DNA from: Zeimonas sp964538505
Lineage (GTDB): Bacteria; Pseudomonadota; Gammaproteobacteria; Burkholderiales; Burkholderiaceae_E
Reading direction: 5' to 3'
Assembly (NCBI GenBank): GCA_964538505.1
Contig: CAZIDY010000003.1
Location: 124,001 to 188,000 of the forward strand
Length of the DNA: 64,000 bases
In this document: in pieces, positions 47,276-55,514 of the stretch
Layout of the letters: every line of letters begins with the position of its first letter
Position numbering within the stretch: the first letter of the stretch is position 1
The notes under the pieces: generated by a model
The model's database searches: none
The model's input: only the letters and a program-made list of their open reading frames with translations
What the model was told of the DNA's origin: nothing
Translations under genes and position numbers: made by a program

Positions 47276-50200
47276 TCAGCCCACCCAGACGCGCGCGTTG
47301 CGGAACAGGCGCATCCACGGCGAGTTCTCGCCGAGCGACGGATCGCGCCAGCTCATCTGGATCGTGCGGAAGACGCGCTCGGGATGCGGCATCAGGATCG
47401 TCGCCCGGCCGTCGTCGGAGGTGAATCCGGTGAGCCCGCCCGGCGAGCCACCGGGATTCGCCGGATAACGTTCGGCCGGCGTGCCGTCGTTCTCGACGAA
47501 GCGCAGCGACGCGACCGCACGGCCGAGCTGCTCGTCGGAAGTGAATTGTGCACGCCCCTCGCCGTGCGCGACGGCGATCGGCATGCGGCTGCCCGCCATG
47601 CCGGCGAACAGTACCGACGGCGACTCGATCACCTCGACCAGCGAGAAGCGCGCCTCGTACTGCTCCGAGCGGTTGCGCACGAAGCGCGGCCAGGCCGCGG
47701 CGCCCGGAATGATCGCCTTCAGCTGCGAGAGCATCTGGCAGCCATTGCACACGCCGAGCGTGAAGGTGTCGGGCCGCGCAAAGAAGAGCGCGAACTGCTC
47801 GGCCATCCTCGCGTTGAAAAGGATCGACCTCGCCCAGCCGCTGCCCGCACCGAGCACGTCGCCGAAGGAGAATCCGCCGCAGGCGACGAGACCGCGGAAA
47901 TCGGCGAGCCGATGCCGACCTTCGATGAGGTCGGTCATGTGCACGTCGAAGCTCTCGAAACCGGCGCGATCGAAGGCGGCGGCGATCTCGGTCTGGCTGT
48001 TGATGCCCTGCTCGCGCAGGATCGCGATGCGCGGACGCGCGCCGCGTCCGATGAAGGGCGCAGCGACGTCGTCGTCGGGGTCGAAGTGCAGCGCCACATG
48101 CAGCCCCGGGTCGTCCTGCTCGATGCGCTCGAACTCCTCGGCGACGCACTCCGGATCGTCGCGCAGCGACGCGATGCGCGCGCCCGTCTCGCTCCAGATC
48201 CGCTGCAGCGCCGCGCGCGGCTTGCGGTATACGCAGCGACCGTCGCGCCAGACTTCGATCGTCTCGCGTGCGTGCGGCTTGCCGATGGGATTCGACATCG
48301 CCGACAGCCCGTGCTCGCGCAGCACGCCGAGCACGGCATCGCGCGCATCGGCGCGCACCTGCAGCACCGCACCCAGCTCCTCGGCGAACAGTGCCTGCAG
48401 CGTGCGTTCTTCACGTTGCACCGACACCTGTTCGGGGCGGATCTTGTAGTCGCCCCAGTCGGCGGCGTAGCGATCGATAGCCAGCAGGTCGACGTTGAGC
48501 CCTACCCCGCAACGACCCGCAAACGCCATCTCGCAGACGGCAGCGAAGAGCCCGCCGTCCGAAACGTCGTGATAAGCGAGCAGGCTGCCGTCGGCGTTGA
48601 GCTTCTGGATCGCGGTGAAGAAGCGCACGAGAAGCTGCGGATCGTCGAGATCGGGCGCTTCGTCGCCGATCTGCCCGTAGGCCTGCGCGAGCGCCGATGC
48701 ACCGAGCCGCTGGCGGCCCGCACCGAGGTCGACGAGGATCAGCACCGAGTCGACGTCGCGCACGAGTTGCGGTGTGAGCACGCGGCGCGCATCGACGACC
48801 GGCGCGTAGCTCGTGACGATCAGCGAAACCGGCGCCAGCACCTCGTGCGCAGCGACGTCGCCCGTCGCCGCGTCGTCCGTCGCAGCACCCTGCCAGCGCG
48901 TGCGCATCGACAGCGAATCCTTGCCCACCGGGATCGCCAGCCCGAGCGCACGGCACAACGACGCGCAGGCATCGACCGCATCGAAGAGATCGGCATCCTC
49001 GGCCGGATCGCCGCAGGCGGCCATCCAGTTCGCCGACAGCTTCAGCTGCTCGAGCGACTCGATCGGCGCACCCGCGAGATTGGTCACCGCTTCGGCAACC
49101 GCCATCCGCGAAGCCGCGCGCGGATCGACGATGGCGAGCGGCGTACGTTCGCCCATCGCCAGCGCCTCGCCGCGATAGCCGTCGTAGTCGATCAGCCCGA
49201 CCGCGCAATCGGCGACCGGAACCTGCCACGGCCCGACCAGCGGATCGCGCGAGCACAGCCCGCCGACACTGCGGTCGCCGATCGTGATCAGGAATGCCTT
49301 GCTCGCCACCGACGGGATGCGCAGCACGCGCTCGACGGCTTCGTCGAGCGCGATGCCGGCCAGGTCGAAAGCCGGCAGCGCACGTGCGCGACGCCGCCCT
49401 TCCCGGTGCATGCGGGGCGGCTTGCCGAGCAGCACATCCATCGGCATGTCGACGGCGATCGCGGTGTCCCCGCTTCCGGGATTCGACGGATCGGCCGCCG
49501 CGTCGACGACCAGCTGGCGATCGTCGGACACGGTGCCAACGATCGCGTACGGACAACGCTCGCGCCGGCACAGATGATCGAAGAACATGAGCGAATCGGG
49601 CGCGATCGCGAGCACGTAGCGCTCCTGCGATTCGTTCGACCAGATCTCGGCCGGCGACAGCCCTGAAGCCTCGAGCGGCACCTTGCGCAGATCGAAGCGC
49701 GCGCCGCGCCCCGCACCGTGCACCAGCTCGGGAAAGGCGTTCGACAGCCCGCCCGCGCCGACATCGTGCAGCGACAGGATCGGGTTTCGCTCGTACAGCT
49801 CCCAGCAGCGATCGAGCACTTCCTGCGCGCGCCGCTGCATCTCGGGGTTGCCGCGCTGCACCGAGTCGAAGTCGAGCTCGGCGGTATTCGTTCCGGCCCC
49901 CATGCTCGAGGCGGCGCCGCCGCCCAGCCCGATGCGCATGCCCGGGCCGCCGAGCTGGATCAGCAGGGTGCCGGGCGGCAGGTCGAGCTTGTGCGTGAGC
50001 GCGTCGTCGATCGCACCGACACCGCCGGCGATCATGATCGGCTTGTGATAACCGCGCACGCTGTCGCCGACCGCCTGCTCCCAGGTGCGGAAATAACCGA
50101 GCAGGTTCGGGCGGCCGAACTCGTTGTTGAACGAAGCCCCGCCGATCGGACCGTCGATCATGATCTGCAGCGCTGTCGCGATGCGATCGGGAACGCCCGG

Positions 50201-51298
50201 ACCGCTCTCCTCCCACGGCTGCACGTAGCCGTCGATGCGCAGGTTCGACACTGTGAAGCCGGTCAGGCCGAACTTCGGCTTGGCGCCGCGGCCGGTTGCG
50301 CCCTCGTCGCGGATCTCGCCGCCCGCGCCGGTGGCCGCACCGGGGAACGGCGAGATCGCCGTCGGATGATTGTGCGTCTCGACCTTCAGCAGCGCGTGCG
50401 TGCGCCGTTCGCCCGACACGTAGCGGCCGTTGGCGGTCGTGTCGGGATGGAAGCGCCGCGCCGTGCCGCCCTCGAGGACCGCCGCGTTGTCGGCGTAGGC
50501 GACGACGGTGCCGCGCGGATTCGCCGCATGCGTGCTGCGGATCATCCCGAACAGCGTCTCGTCGCGCGGCTCGCCGTCGAGTGTCCAGCTCGCGTTGAAG
50601 ATCTTGTGCCGGCAGTGCTCGGAGTTCGCCTGCGCGAACATCATCAGCTCGACGTCGGTCGGATCGCGACCCGCGCCGACGAAGGCGTCGAGCAGGTAGT
50701 CGATCTCGTCGTCGGAGAGCGCCAGGCCGAGCTCGCGGTCAGCGCGCACGAGCGCATCACGCCCGTTCTGCAGCAGGGGAACGTGCTGCATCGGCTTGCC
50801 GGACAGCGACGCGAACAGCTCGCGCGGATCGGGCGGTGCGAGCAGCACGCTCTCGGTCATCCGGTCGTGCAGCACGGCGCCCAGACGCGCCAGCGCGTCG
50901 TTCTCGAGCGCCGCGCCGCGAACGAGGCCGCCGAGCTTCGCGCGCGCGTCGATCCGGTACTCGATGCCGCGCTCGATGCGACGAATGCCGGCAAAGCCGC
51001 AGCTGTGCGCGATGTCGGTCGCCTTGCTCGCCCACGGCGAGACGGTGCCGATGCGCGGCACGACCCACAGCGGCTGGCCCGCGTGCTGCTCCGAAGATGC
51101 GCCCGGCAGCGCCTCGAGCAGCTCGACGAGGCGCGCGCGCGTGTCCGGCGTCGGCTCGGCGTCGAGCCAGAGCACGTAGAAGTAGCGCGCGTGTACACCG
51201 CCCGCATGCGGATCGATCGCGCGCAGGCGCTCGAGCAGGCGGGCAAGACGAAACGCGGACAGGGCCGGTGCACCGGCCAGCGTCAGGTAGGCGGACAT
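47276..51298 (-). CDS. purL: Phosphoribosylformylglycinamidine synthase
   Basis: A 1340-residue, full-length monomeric PurL as in gamma- and betaproteobacteria. It makes FGAM from FGAR, glutamine and ATP in purine synthesis. From the N-terminus: the PurS-like part, linker, the catalytic core with MMFAQANSEHCRHKIFNASW and 'VETHNHPTAISPFPGAATGA', the second half with SHDVGAGGL-like LSLHDVGAGGLSNAFPELVH, and a C-terminal glutaminase with Cys in GVCNGCQML and His in MPHPERVFR. Start at 51298 gives the usual MSAYLTLAGAPALS. Downstream lies the tandem repeat gap. Confidence 0.95.
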   Translation of the reverse strand: MSAYLTLAGAPALSAFRLARLLERLRAIDPHAGGVHARYFYVLWLDAEPTPDTRARLVELLEALPGASSEQHAGQPLWVVPRIGTVSPWASKATDIAHSCGFAGIRRIERGIEYRIDARAKLGGLVRGAALENDALARLGAVLHDRMTESVLLAPPDPRELFASLSGKPMQHVPLLQNGRDALVRADRELGLALSDDEIDYLLDAFVGAGRDPTDVELMMFAQANSEHCRHKIFNASWTLDGEPRDETLFGMIRSTHAANPRGTVVAYADNAAVLEGGTARRFHPDTTANGRYVSGERRTHALLKVETHNHPTAISPFPGAATGAGGEIRDEGATGRGAKPKFGLTGFTVSNLRIDGYVQPWEESGPGVPDRIATALQIMIDGPIGGASFNNEFGRPNLLGYFRTWEQAVGDSVRGYHKPIMIAGGVGAIDDALTHKLDLPPGTLLIQLGGPGMRIGLGGGAASSMGAGTNTAELDFDSVQRGNPEMQRRAQEVLDRCWELYERNPILSLHDVGAGGLSNAFPELVHGAGRGARFDLRKVPLEASGLSPAEIWSNESQERYVLAIAPDSLMFFDHLCRRERCPYAIVGTVSDDRQLVVDAAADPSNPGSGDTAIAVDMPMDVLLGKPPRMHREGRRRARALPAFDLAGIALDEAVERVLRIPSVASKAFLITIGDRSVGGLCSRDPLVGPWQVPVADCAVGLIDYDGYRGEALAMGERTPLAIVDPRAASRMAVAEAVTNLAGAPIESLEQLKLSANWMAACGDPAEDADLFDAVDACASLCRALGLAIPVGKDSLSMRTRWQGAATDDAATGDVAAHEVLAPVSLIVTSYAPVVDARRVLTPQLVRDVDSVLILVDLGAGRQRLGASALAQAYGQIGDEAPDLDDPQLLVRFFTAIQKLNADGSLLAYHDVSDGGLFAAVCEMAFAGRCGVGLNVDLLAIDRYAADWGDYKIRPEQVSVQREERTLQALFAEELGAVLQVRADARDAVLGVLREHGLSAMSNPIGKPHARETIEVWRDGRCVYRKPRAALQRIWSETGARIASLRDDPECVAEEFERIEQDDPGLHVALHFDPDDDVAAPFIGRGARPRIAILREQGINSQTEIAAAFDRAGFESFDVHMTDLIEGRHRLADFRGLVACGGFSFGDVLGAGSGWARSILFNARMAEQFALFFARPDTFTLGVCNGCQMLSQLKAIIPGAAAWPRFVRNRSEQYEARFSLVEVIESPSVLFAGMAGSRMPIAVAHGEGRAQFTSDEQLGRAVASLRFVENDGTPAERYPANPGGSPGGLTGFTSDDGRATILMPHPERVFRTIQMSWRDPSLGENSPWMRLFRNARVWVG

Positions 51299-51439
51299 GG
51301 GGTGGCGGATGGGCGCGCGACAGGCGGCGCGCAGGGACTGCACGCGCAACGCGCCATTATAGAGACAGGCGGTGTCATCAACCTGCTGCGGACCTCCCGA
51401 TGCTCTCGGATCTGTAAGACAACGGAGCCGGCGGGACGC

Positions 51440-51764
51440 TCACGGGCAGATCAACCGCAGCGCGGGATAGTAGTTGCGATAGCGTCTCGCATCACGCGTG
51501 AGCAGCTCCATGTCTTCGATTGCAGCATGCGCGCCAATGTAGAAGTCCGGGAGCGGCGACGTGTGGCTGCCGCGGGCGCGCCGATGCTGCAGGAAAACCG
51601 ATGCGCTCGAAACCGACCGATACCTCCGCATACACGATCGGATCGATGCAAAGCTCGGCCCGCGCGGCGCAGGCATCGATCTGCGCAGCGGACCACTCGT
51701 ACCACTGCGGGTCGTCCGTGAGAATGTCCAGCAGGACGTTTGCATCCACCAGCACGCGGCTCAT
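51440..51764 (-). pseudogene. VapC-like PIN toxin gene, broken by frameshift/deletion
   Basis: The first part (from 51764) reads MSRVLVDANVLLDILTDDPQ, a PIN start with the first Asp, then 'CIDPIVYAEVSVGFERI' with the Glu. From about 51590 the family's C-terminal part, GSHTSPLPDFYIGAHAAIED then LLTRDARRYRNYYP, continues in another frame. The 25-30 residues that normally join these parts are missing. Deletion plus frameshift most likely inactivated the toxin. Its start overlaps the antitoxin stop by 4 bp. Confidence 0.8.
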
Positions 51765-52000
51765 TCGCCGCGCGTGAGCCGCATGATCTCGTCGGTGCTC
51801 ATGCGAGCCGTGGCGCGACCTCTCAAACGAGCGGCGAGACCGACCCGGCGCCCCTTGGTCGAGTGTGCCATGACCGTCTCGGCTTCACGCAGGGCGGCCT
51901 CACGCACGAATGCGGCCACGGGCATTCCCGCGAGCGCCGCGGCGCGGCGGATGCGGTCCTTGTCTCCGACGCTCAGGCGCAGATCGAGGCGGAAGACCAA
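51761..52000 (-). CDS. VapB-like antitoxin of the broken VapC
   Basis: A 79-residue protein starting with the rare codon TTG at 52000. It looks like a ribbon-helix-helix or DUF1778-type antitoxin: FRLDLRLSVGDKDRIRRAAA and PVAAFVREAALREAETVM. The C-terminal tail, STDEIMRLTRGE, resembles toxin-binding tails of VapB proteins. It overlaps the decayed vapC by 4 bp, so it formerly worked as antitoxin of that pair. It remains intact and could cross-neutralise another VapC. Confidence 0.72.
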   Translation of the reverse strand: MVFRLDLRLSVGDKDRIRRAAALAGMPVAAFVREAALREAETVMAHSTKGRRVGLAARLRGRATARMSTDEIMRLTRGE

Positions 52001-52017
52001 ACACAGGCCAGCAAGCG

Positions 52018-52428
52018 CTACGGAAGGAAGTCGGCCGCTCTACGCCCGACGCGAAGCCCATCGACCCGACTGAAATGCGCATCGAGCGTCAGAAGAGCTA
52101 TGCCACGCTCGATCGCGCTGGCCGCGATCCACAAGTCGTTCGTCGGTATCGGCTGCCCCTTGCGACGCAGGCTTGCATACACCATCGCGTATCGGTCGGC
52201 CGTCTCGTCGGTGATACTCAGGATCACAACCCGGGCGGATGCCAGGAAACGGGAGAGCTGCGCGCGATTCGAGGTCTCCCGCATTCCGGCTGCGAAACCG
52301 GCGAGCAACTCTCCGAGGACAATGCTGTTCAGGTAGAGCAGATCTGCACGTGCAACGATGTCGACGATCTCTGGCTCGCCGCGCAGGAACGCCACGTACG
52401 CGTTCGTGTCGATGAGGACCGGGCGCAT
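52018..52428 (-). CDS. VapC-family PIN-domain toxin
   Basis: A 136-residue PIN-domain ribonuclease. The four acidic residues fit the family: Asp7 in LIDTNAYVAFL, Glu in LYLNSIVLGELLAGF near residue 40, Asp in PTNDLWIAASAIERG near residue 99, and Asp in LLTLDAHFSRVDGL near residue 117. Such toxins cut tRNA or rRNA. It follows the antitoxin gene by 15 bp in the same direction and appears intact, unlike the neighbouring vapC remnant. It lies between that remnant and the integron integrase. Confidence 0.9.
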   Translation of the reverse strand: MRPVLIDTNAYVAFLRGEPEIVDIVARADLLYLNSIVLGELLAGFAAGMRETSNRAQLSRFLASARVVILSITDETADRYAMVYASLRRKGQPIPTNDLWIAASAIERGIALLTLDAHFSRVDGLRVGRRAADFLP

Positions 52429-52443
52429 TCGTCCAGCGTCCCG

Positions 52444-52704
52444 CTACCGCCAGAGTTCGGGTTCGACGTCGGAGAAAGGCGCCGTGGCGGATTCGAACTC
52501 CGCCGCCTCTTCCTCGCTCCACGCGCCGGCCAGAGAGTCGAGATCGTCGTACCGGTACTCGAACGACTTGCGCTGAACCTTGCCGAGTCCCTGATCGAGA
52601 AGCCGAAGCACCAGAGCATTCACGCTGATTCCTTCCCTGCGCGCGCGTGTCTTCAGCGAGGCCAGCGTTTCCGGGTCCACACCGCGGACACTCAGGTTCG
52701 ACAT
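52444..52704 (-). CDS. VapB/FitA-like ribbon-helix-helix antitoxin
   Basis: An 86-residue antitoxin. The N-terminus MSNLSVRGVDPETLASLKTR, then REGISVNALVLRLLDQGL, is a typical ribbon-helix-helix of the FitA/VapB kind. The C-terminal tail, 'AGAWSEEEAAEFESATAPFS', is acidic and probably wraps around the toxin. It precedes the intact vapC by 15 bp. Start at 52704 gives the standard RHH beginning. The next gene on this side, intI, ends 66 bp upstream. Confidence 0.88.
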   Translation of the reverse strand: MSNLSVRGVDPETLASLKTRARREGISVNALVLRLLDQGLGKVQRKSFEYRYDDLDSLAGAWSEEEAAEFESATAPFSDVEPELWR

Positions 52705-52770
52705 GCTTGCACCCGTGCATGCACTTCCGTTCGTCGATAATAGCACCGGACCTGCCGGATGGGTTCATCG

Positions 52771-53823
52771 CTAACCTGCCGGGACGGCACGTTTCGCGTC
52801 GAGACAGAGCCCGTCGAGCGGACTCGGCGTGCCCGCGGCTCCAGACTTCAACACATGCGTGTAGATCATCGTCGTGCTGACGTCGCTATGCCCGAGCAGC
52901 TCCTGCACACGGCGAATATCGACGCCGGACTCGAGCAGATGCGTAGCGAACGAGTGTCGAAGCGTGTGCGCCGTGACTCGCTTGCCGATCCCCGCAACAC
53001 CCGCAGCCCGTACGATCGCGCGACCGATCGTCTCCGGATAGCGATGATGGCGGCGACGAACCCCACTGCGCGGGTCGGTCGACGGCGTCGATGCCGGCCA
53101 GATCCAGAACCAGCTCCATGACTCGGGGGCACGCGGGAACTTGATCGCAAGCGCATGGGGTAACTCGACGCCCGGGCTGCCGACCTGCCGATCGTATTCC
53201 CAGAGCCGTCGTGCGTCCGCGAGTTGCTGCAAGAGTGGCATACGCAACGCTTCGGGCAGCATTACGACTCGATCCTTTCCGCCCTTTCCTTCGCGGACTA
53301 CGATCACCGATCGATCGAAGTCGACGTCCTTCGTGCGCAACTGCAGACACTCCTGCAATCGCATGCCCGTACCGTACAGGGTGCACGCGATGCTCGCCGG
53401 AACGCCATCCATCGCTGCCAGCAACCGCGTCACTTCTTCACGTGACAACACGACCGGAATGCGAACCTTCGATTTCGGCCGGCCGATCTCCTGCATCCAC
53501 GGCAACTCCTGACCGAGGACTTCGCGATAGAGAAAAAGCAACGCGCACAGAGCTTGTTTGTGCGTGGATACTGAAACGTGTCGCTCGTTCGCCATGTGCG
53601 CAAGAAACTGTTCCACCTCGCCCTGCCCCAGTTCCCGGGGATGCCGCATCCCATGAAAGCGAACGAAGGCGCGCGCCCACTGGACATAGGCCTGCTCGGT
53701 ACGGAGGCTGTAATGCATGTACCGGATTCGCTCGCGCAAGCGGGCGAGCAATCCCGGGGAAGTCGACTGGTCGCAGGAGCGACGCAGCGAATGCGGCGTA
53801 GCGGGTGGCCTGACGAAGCTCAT
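52771..53823 (-). CDS. intI: Integron integrase IntI
   Basis: A 350-residue tyrosine recombinase of the integron type. Segments LRERIRYMHYSLRTEQAYV near residue 29 and STHKQALCALLFLY match class 1 IntI closely from memory. The catalytic Arg lies in YGTGMRLQECLQL, box II in HTLRHSFATHLLESG, and the last His and nucleophilic Tyr in LLGHSDVSTTMIYTHV. The integron-specific extra domain between the boxes is present (FPRAPESWSWFWIWPAS, then STDPRSGVRRRHH). It recombines attI with folded single-stranded attC sites. It is about 15 residues longer than IntI1 at its ends and appears intact. Confidence 0.95.
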   Translation of the reverse strand: MSFVRPPATPHSLRRSCDQSTSPGLLARLRERIRYMHYSLRTEQAYVQWARAFVRFHGMRHPRELGQGEVEQFLAHMANERHVSVSTHKQALCALLFLYREVLGQELPWMQEIGRPKSKVRIPVVLSREEVTRLLAAMDGVPASIACTLYGTGMRLQECLQLRTKDVDFDRSVIVVREGKGGKDRVVMLPEALRMPLLQQLADARRLWEYDRQVGSPGVELPHALAIKFPRAPESWSWFWIWPASTPSTDPRSGVRRRHHRYPETIGRAIVRAAGVAGIGKRVTAHTLRHSFATHLLESGVDIRRVQELLGHSDVSTTMIYTHVLKSGAAGTPSPLDGLCLDAKRAVPAG

Positions 53824-53827
53824 TTCA

Positions 53828-53843
53828 CTGTATATTTACACAG
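53828..53843 (-). promoter_or_regulatory. LexA (SOS) box in the intI promoter
   Basis: The 16-mer CTGTATATTTACACAG has the LexA form CTGT-N8-ACAG with both half-sites perfect. It ends 4 bp before the intI start codon at 53823. On the minus strand it covers the likely -10 TAAATA, with TAGACG 16 bp upstream as a possible -35. LexA bound here would block intI until DNA damage. Confidence 0.88.
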
Positions 53844-54029
53844 GAAACAAGCTTCGTCTATCAGCCGTCGGGATTAGTTTCGGACCCCGATGGGCGACGA
53901 CCGTGGTCGGCCGGAGCGATGGGCTTCAAAGTGCGAGAAGCACCCGGCGATCGTGAGTTTCGGGAGTGAGACCGTTCGTCGGATTATCCCGGTGCCGCGG
54001 AAACATGGTGCACGGCATGATGGCAACAT

Positions 54030-54192
54030 CCGCACGGAGCGGATTTGCACGAGGCGTTACGTCAGCGCCGACACTGGAACAGCGACGAGAAGTGTTGCAA
54101 CATCAAGAGCTTGCCGATGGTTCACTTGAGCAGATTATGTCGTTGGATCCACGTTTATCCGACGGCGCGGTAGGAACCAAAACACGTTAGCC
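54030..54192 (+). other. attI-like recombination site
   Basis: The insertion core GTTAGCC lies at 54186-54192, preceded by ACCAAAACAC, which resembles the end of attI1 (from memory, CCTAAAACAAAGTTAG). Further upstream GCGTTACG at 54054 and several GTTG/GAAC-type words recall the direct-repeat region of attI1. The left limit is approximate. The 53824-54259 stretch contains no convincing gene, although open frames cross it. Confidence 0.65.
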
Positions 54193-54234
54193 GTCAGCGA
54201 AGCATTGTCATGGCGTTCGTGCGGCTGCATGTGA

Positions 54235-54259
54235 TAGCACATTGTGCTAGCATTACAGC
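54235..54259 (+). promoter_or_regulatory. Promoter/operator of the first hicAB cassette
   Basis: A -10-like TAGCAT at 54248-54253 stands exactly 6 nt before the GTG start of hicA. A 15-bp palindrome TAGCACATTGTGCTA (54235-54249) overlaps its upstream edge. A transcript from here would have almost no leader, and a bound antitoxin would cover the promoter. Confidence 0.55.
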
Positions 54260-54514
54260 GTGAACTCAAAGCACAAGAAGACGCTGGCCGCCATTTTCGC
54301 GCGACCAACCTCGCCGTCGATCCTCTTTTCAGACATTGAGTCCTTGATCAAGGCGCTCGGCGGCAGTGTCCACGAGCGTGAAGGATCCAGGGTCAAACTG
54401 GTACTGGACGGTCACGAATGGCGCTGCCATCGCCCCCACCCGGGCAAGGAGGCCAAGCGGTATCAGGTTGAAGAAGCGCGCGAGCTTCTGGAGCGCACAG
54501 GAGTCAGACCATGA
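54260..54514 (+). CDS. hicA: HicA-family toxin (cassette 1)
   Basis: An 84-residue HicA-like toxin of the longer cassette type: FARPTSPSILFSDIESLIKA, then LGGSVHEREGSRVKLVL and CHRPHPGKEAKRY. The double-stranded-RNA-binding-like fold with a His in HRPHP is that of mRNA interferases that cut translated mRNA. It starts with GTG at 54260 and overlaps hicB by 4 bp (ATGA). There is no Shine-Dalgarno, which fits a leaderless transcript. Closely related in layout to the hicA genes at 57955 and 63354. Confidence 0.85.
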   Translation: MNSKHKKTLAAIFARPTSPSILFSDIESLIKALGGSVHEREGSRVKLVLDGHEWRCHRPHPGKEAKRYQVEEARELLERTGVRP

Positions 54515-54849
54515 ACACGATGACTTATCGAGGCTACACCGCTCGGGTTGAATATGACGAGCGTGACGACATCTTTATCGGCCGGGTGCTCGGGCTTCGC
54601 AGCATCATCAGTTTTCACGGAAAGACCGTGGCTGAACTGCGGCGTGAGTTCGCGGCGGCGATGAAGGACTATCTTGCAGACTGCGAAGAGCAAGGCATTT
54701 CGCCCGAGAAACCGGCCTCGGGCAAATTGCTTCTTCGCGTCCCGCCCGAGGTGCACAGTCGGGCGTTGATGAAGGCTCAGGCTATGGGCAAAAGCCTGAA
54801 TCAGTGGGCTACCGAAGCACTCGAGCAGGCGGTACGAGCTGATGGCTAA
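54511..54849 (+). CDS. hicB: HicB-family antitoxin (cassette 1)
   Basis: A 112-residue antitoxin. The N-terminal HicB fold starts MTYRGYTARVEYDERDDIFI and continues GRVLGLRSIISFHGKTV. The C-terminal part, GKLLLRVPPEVHSRALMKAQ then MGKSLNQWATEALEQAV, is a ribbon-helix-helix DNA-binding domain. It neutralises HicA and can repress the operon, probably through the palindrome before hicA. Its stop TAA is part of the attC core TAAC, so the reading frame ends exactly in the recombination site. Confidence 0.9.
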   Translation: MNTMTYRGYTARVEYDERDDIFIGRVLGLRSIISFHGKTVAELRREFAAAMKDYLADCEEQGISPEKPASGKLLLRVPPEVHSRALMKAQAMGKSLNQWATEALEQAVRADG

Positions 54850-54915
54850 CCGCTCCATCGAGCGGACAGTCAACCGGCTTCGCCGGTTTCCTGCCGCTCA
54901 TGTCGAACGTTAGGG
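54844..54915 (+). other. attC1 (end of cassette 1)
   Basis: Left core GGCTAAC (54844-54850), right core GTTAGGG (54909-54915). Between them inverted inner repeats around GAGCGGAC/CCGCTC and a central hairpin CCGGCTTCGCCGG. About 72 bp. Cassette 1 runs from about 54187 to 54909. Confidence 0.88.
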
Positions 54916-54959
54916 TGATCAAGGCGACGCGTCGCTGTTGCCCCAGGTTCATAAGAACA

Positions 54960-55388
54960 ATGCGCTACCGATACTTACTCCTTGGCTTCGTTCTGACGGC
55001 GGCGACGGCCCTCGCGCAACATTCGTCCCCGTATGGAGAATGGCGCGGCCAGGCGCAGTACCAAGCCTTCATCAAGTCTGCGTCGGATCCCGCTGCGCAT
55101 ACCGTCACGAACCTCACCATCGCTATTGATCCGCAAGGGAAAGTCATCGGCGGGAGCGCGGAGAATGGCTGCCGCATGCTCGGCATTGCAGCACCTGGGA
55201 TCACGTCGACGATTGTGAAGCTCGACGTCACGCTACGGGATTGCCGATACGCCGGGCTCAACCGCACCTACAAGGGCCATTTGTCGGTCTATTCGAAGGA
55301 GGGGTACGCGGCGCTTTCGCTACAAGCCTTGGAGATTGGCCGCGGCACAGGCGGGATGTTCAACATTACCTCGACCATGCGCCGCTAA
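54960..55388 (+). CDS. Small secreted protein of unknown function (cassette 2)
   Basis: A 142-residue protein with a signal peptide: MRYRYLLLGFVLTAATALAQ, cleavage near LAQ. The mature part has 'HTVTNLTIAIDPQGKVIGGS' and a later Cys pair that may form a disulfide (NGCRML and LRDCRY), with a beta-rich pattern ending GGMFNITSTMRR. No family recognised. Start at 54960 was chosen for the signal peptide; the longer frame runs back into attC1. Expression would need a promoter inside the cassette or read-through from cassette 1. Confidence 0.68.
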   Translation: MRYRYLLLGFVLTAATALAQHSSPYGEWRGQAQYQAFIKSASDPAAHTVTNLTIAIDPQGKVIGGSAENGCRMLGIAAPGITSTIVKLDVTLRDCRYAGLNRTYKGHLSVYSKEGYAALSLQALEIGRGTGGMFNITSTMRR

Positions 55389-55410
55389 GGCAGTGCATGT
55401 GTGATGACAC

Positions 55411-55479
55411 CCCTAACCATTTCATCGAGCGGACGGGCGCCGGCGAGCCGGCGCCCGCCGCTCATGGCAAACGTTAGGT
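55411..55479 (+). other. attC2 (end of cassette 2)
   Basis: Left core CCCTAAC (55411-55417), right core GTTAGGT (55473-55479). A GC-rich hairpin GGGCGCCGG/CCGGCGCCC forms the centre. About 69 bp. The stop codon of the cassette gene lies 22 bp before the core, unlike in many other cassettes here. Confidence 0.88.
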
Positions 55480-55514
55480 CGCAGAACACCGTGCTTGTCC
55501 CACGTTCCGACGCC

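Noticed and set aside
52755..52790. Possible attC next to the intI stop (GCTAACC)
   Set aside because: No matching second core or palindromic arms.
53810..53836. Cassette promoter Pc (CTGACG, 15 bp, TATATT)
   Set aside because: Spacer is short and the -35 only partly fits; mentioned as speculation, not annotated.
53966..54190. 74-residue frame ending in the attI core
   Set aside because: No family match and it spans the attI site; the stop in GTTAG is probably coincidence, although attI reading frames exist in class 1 integrons.
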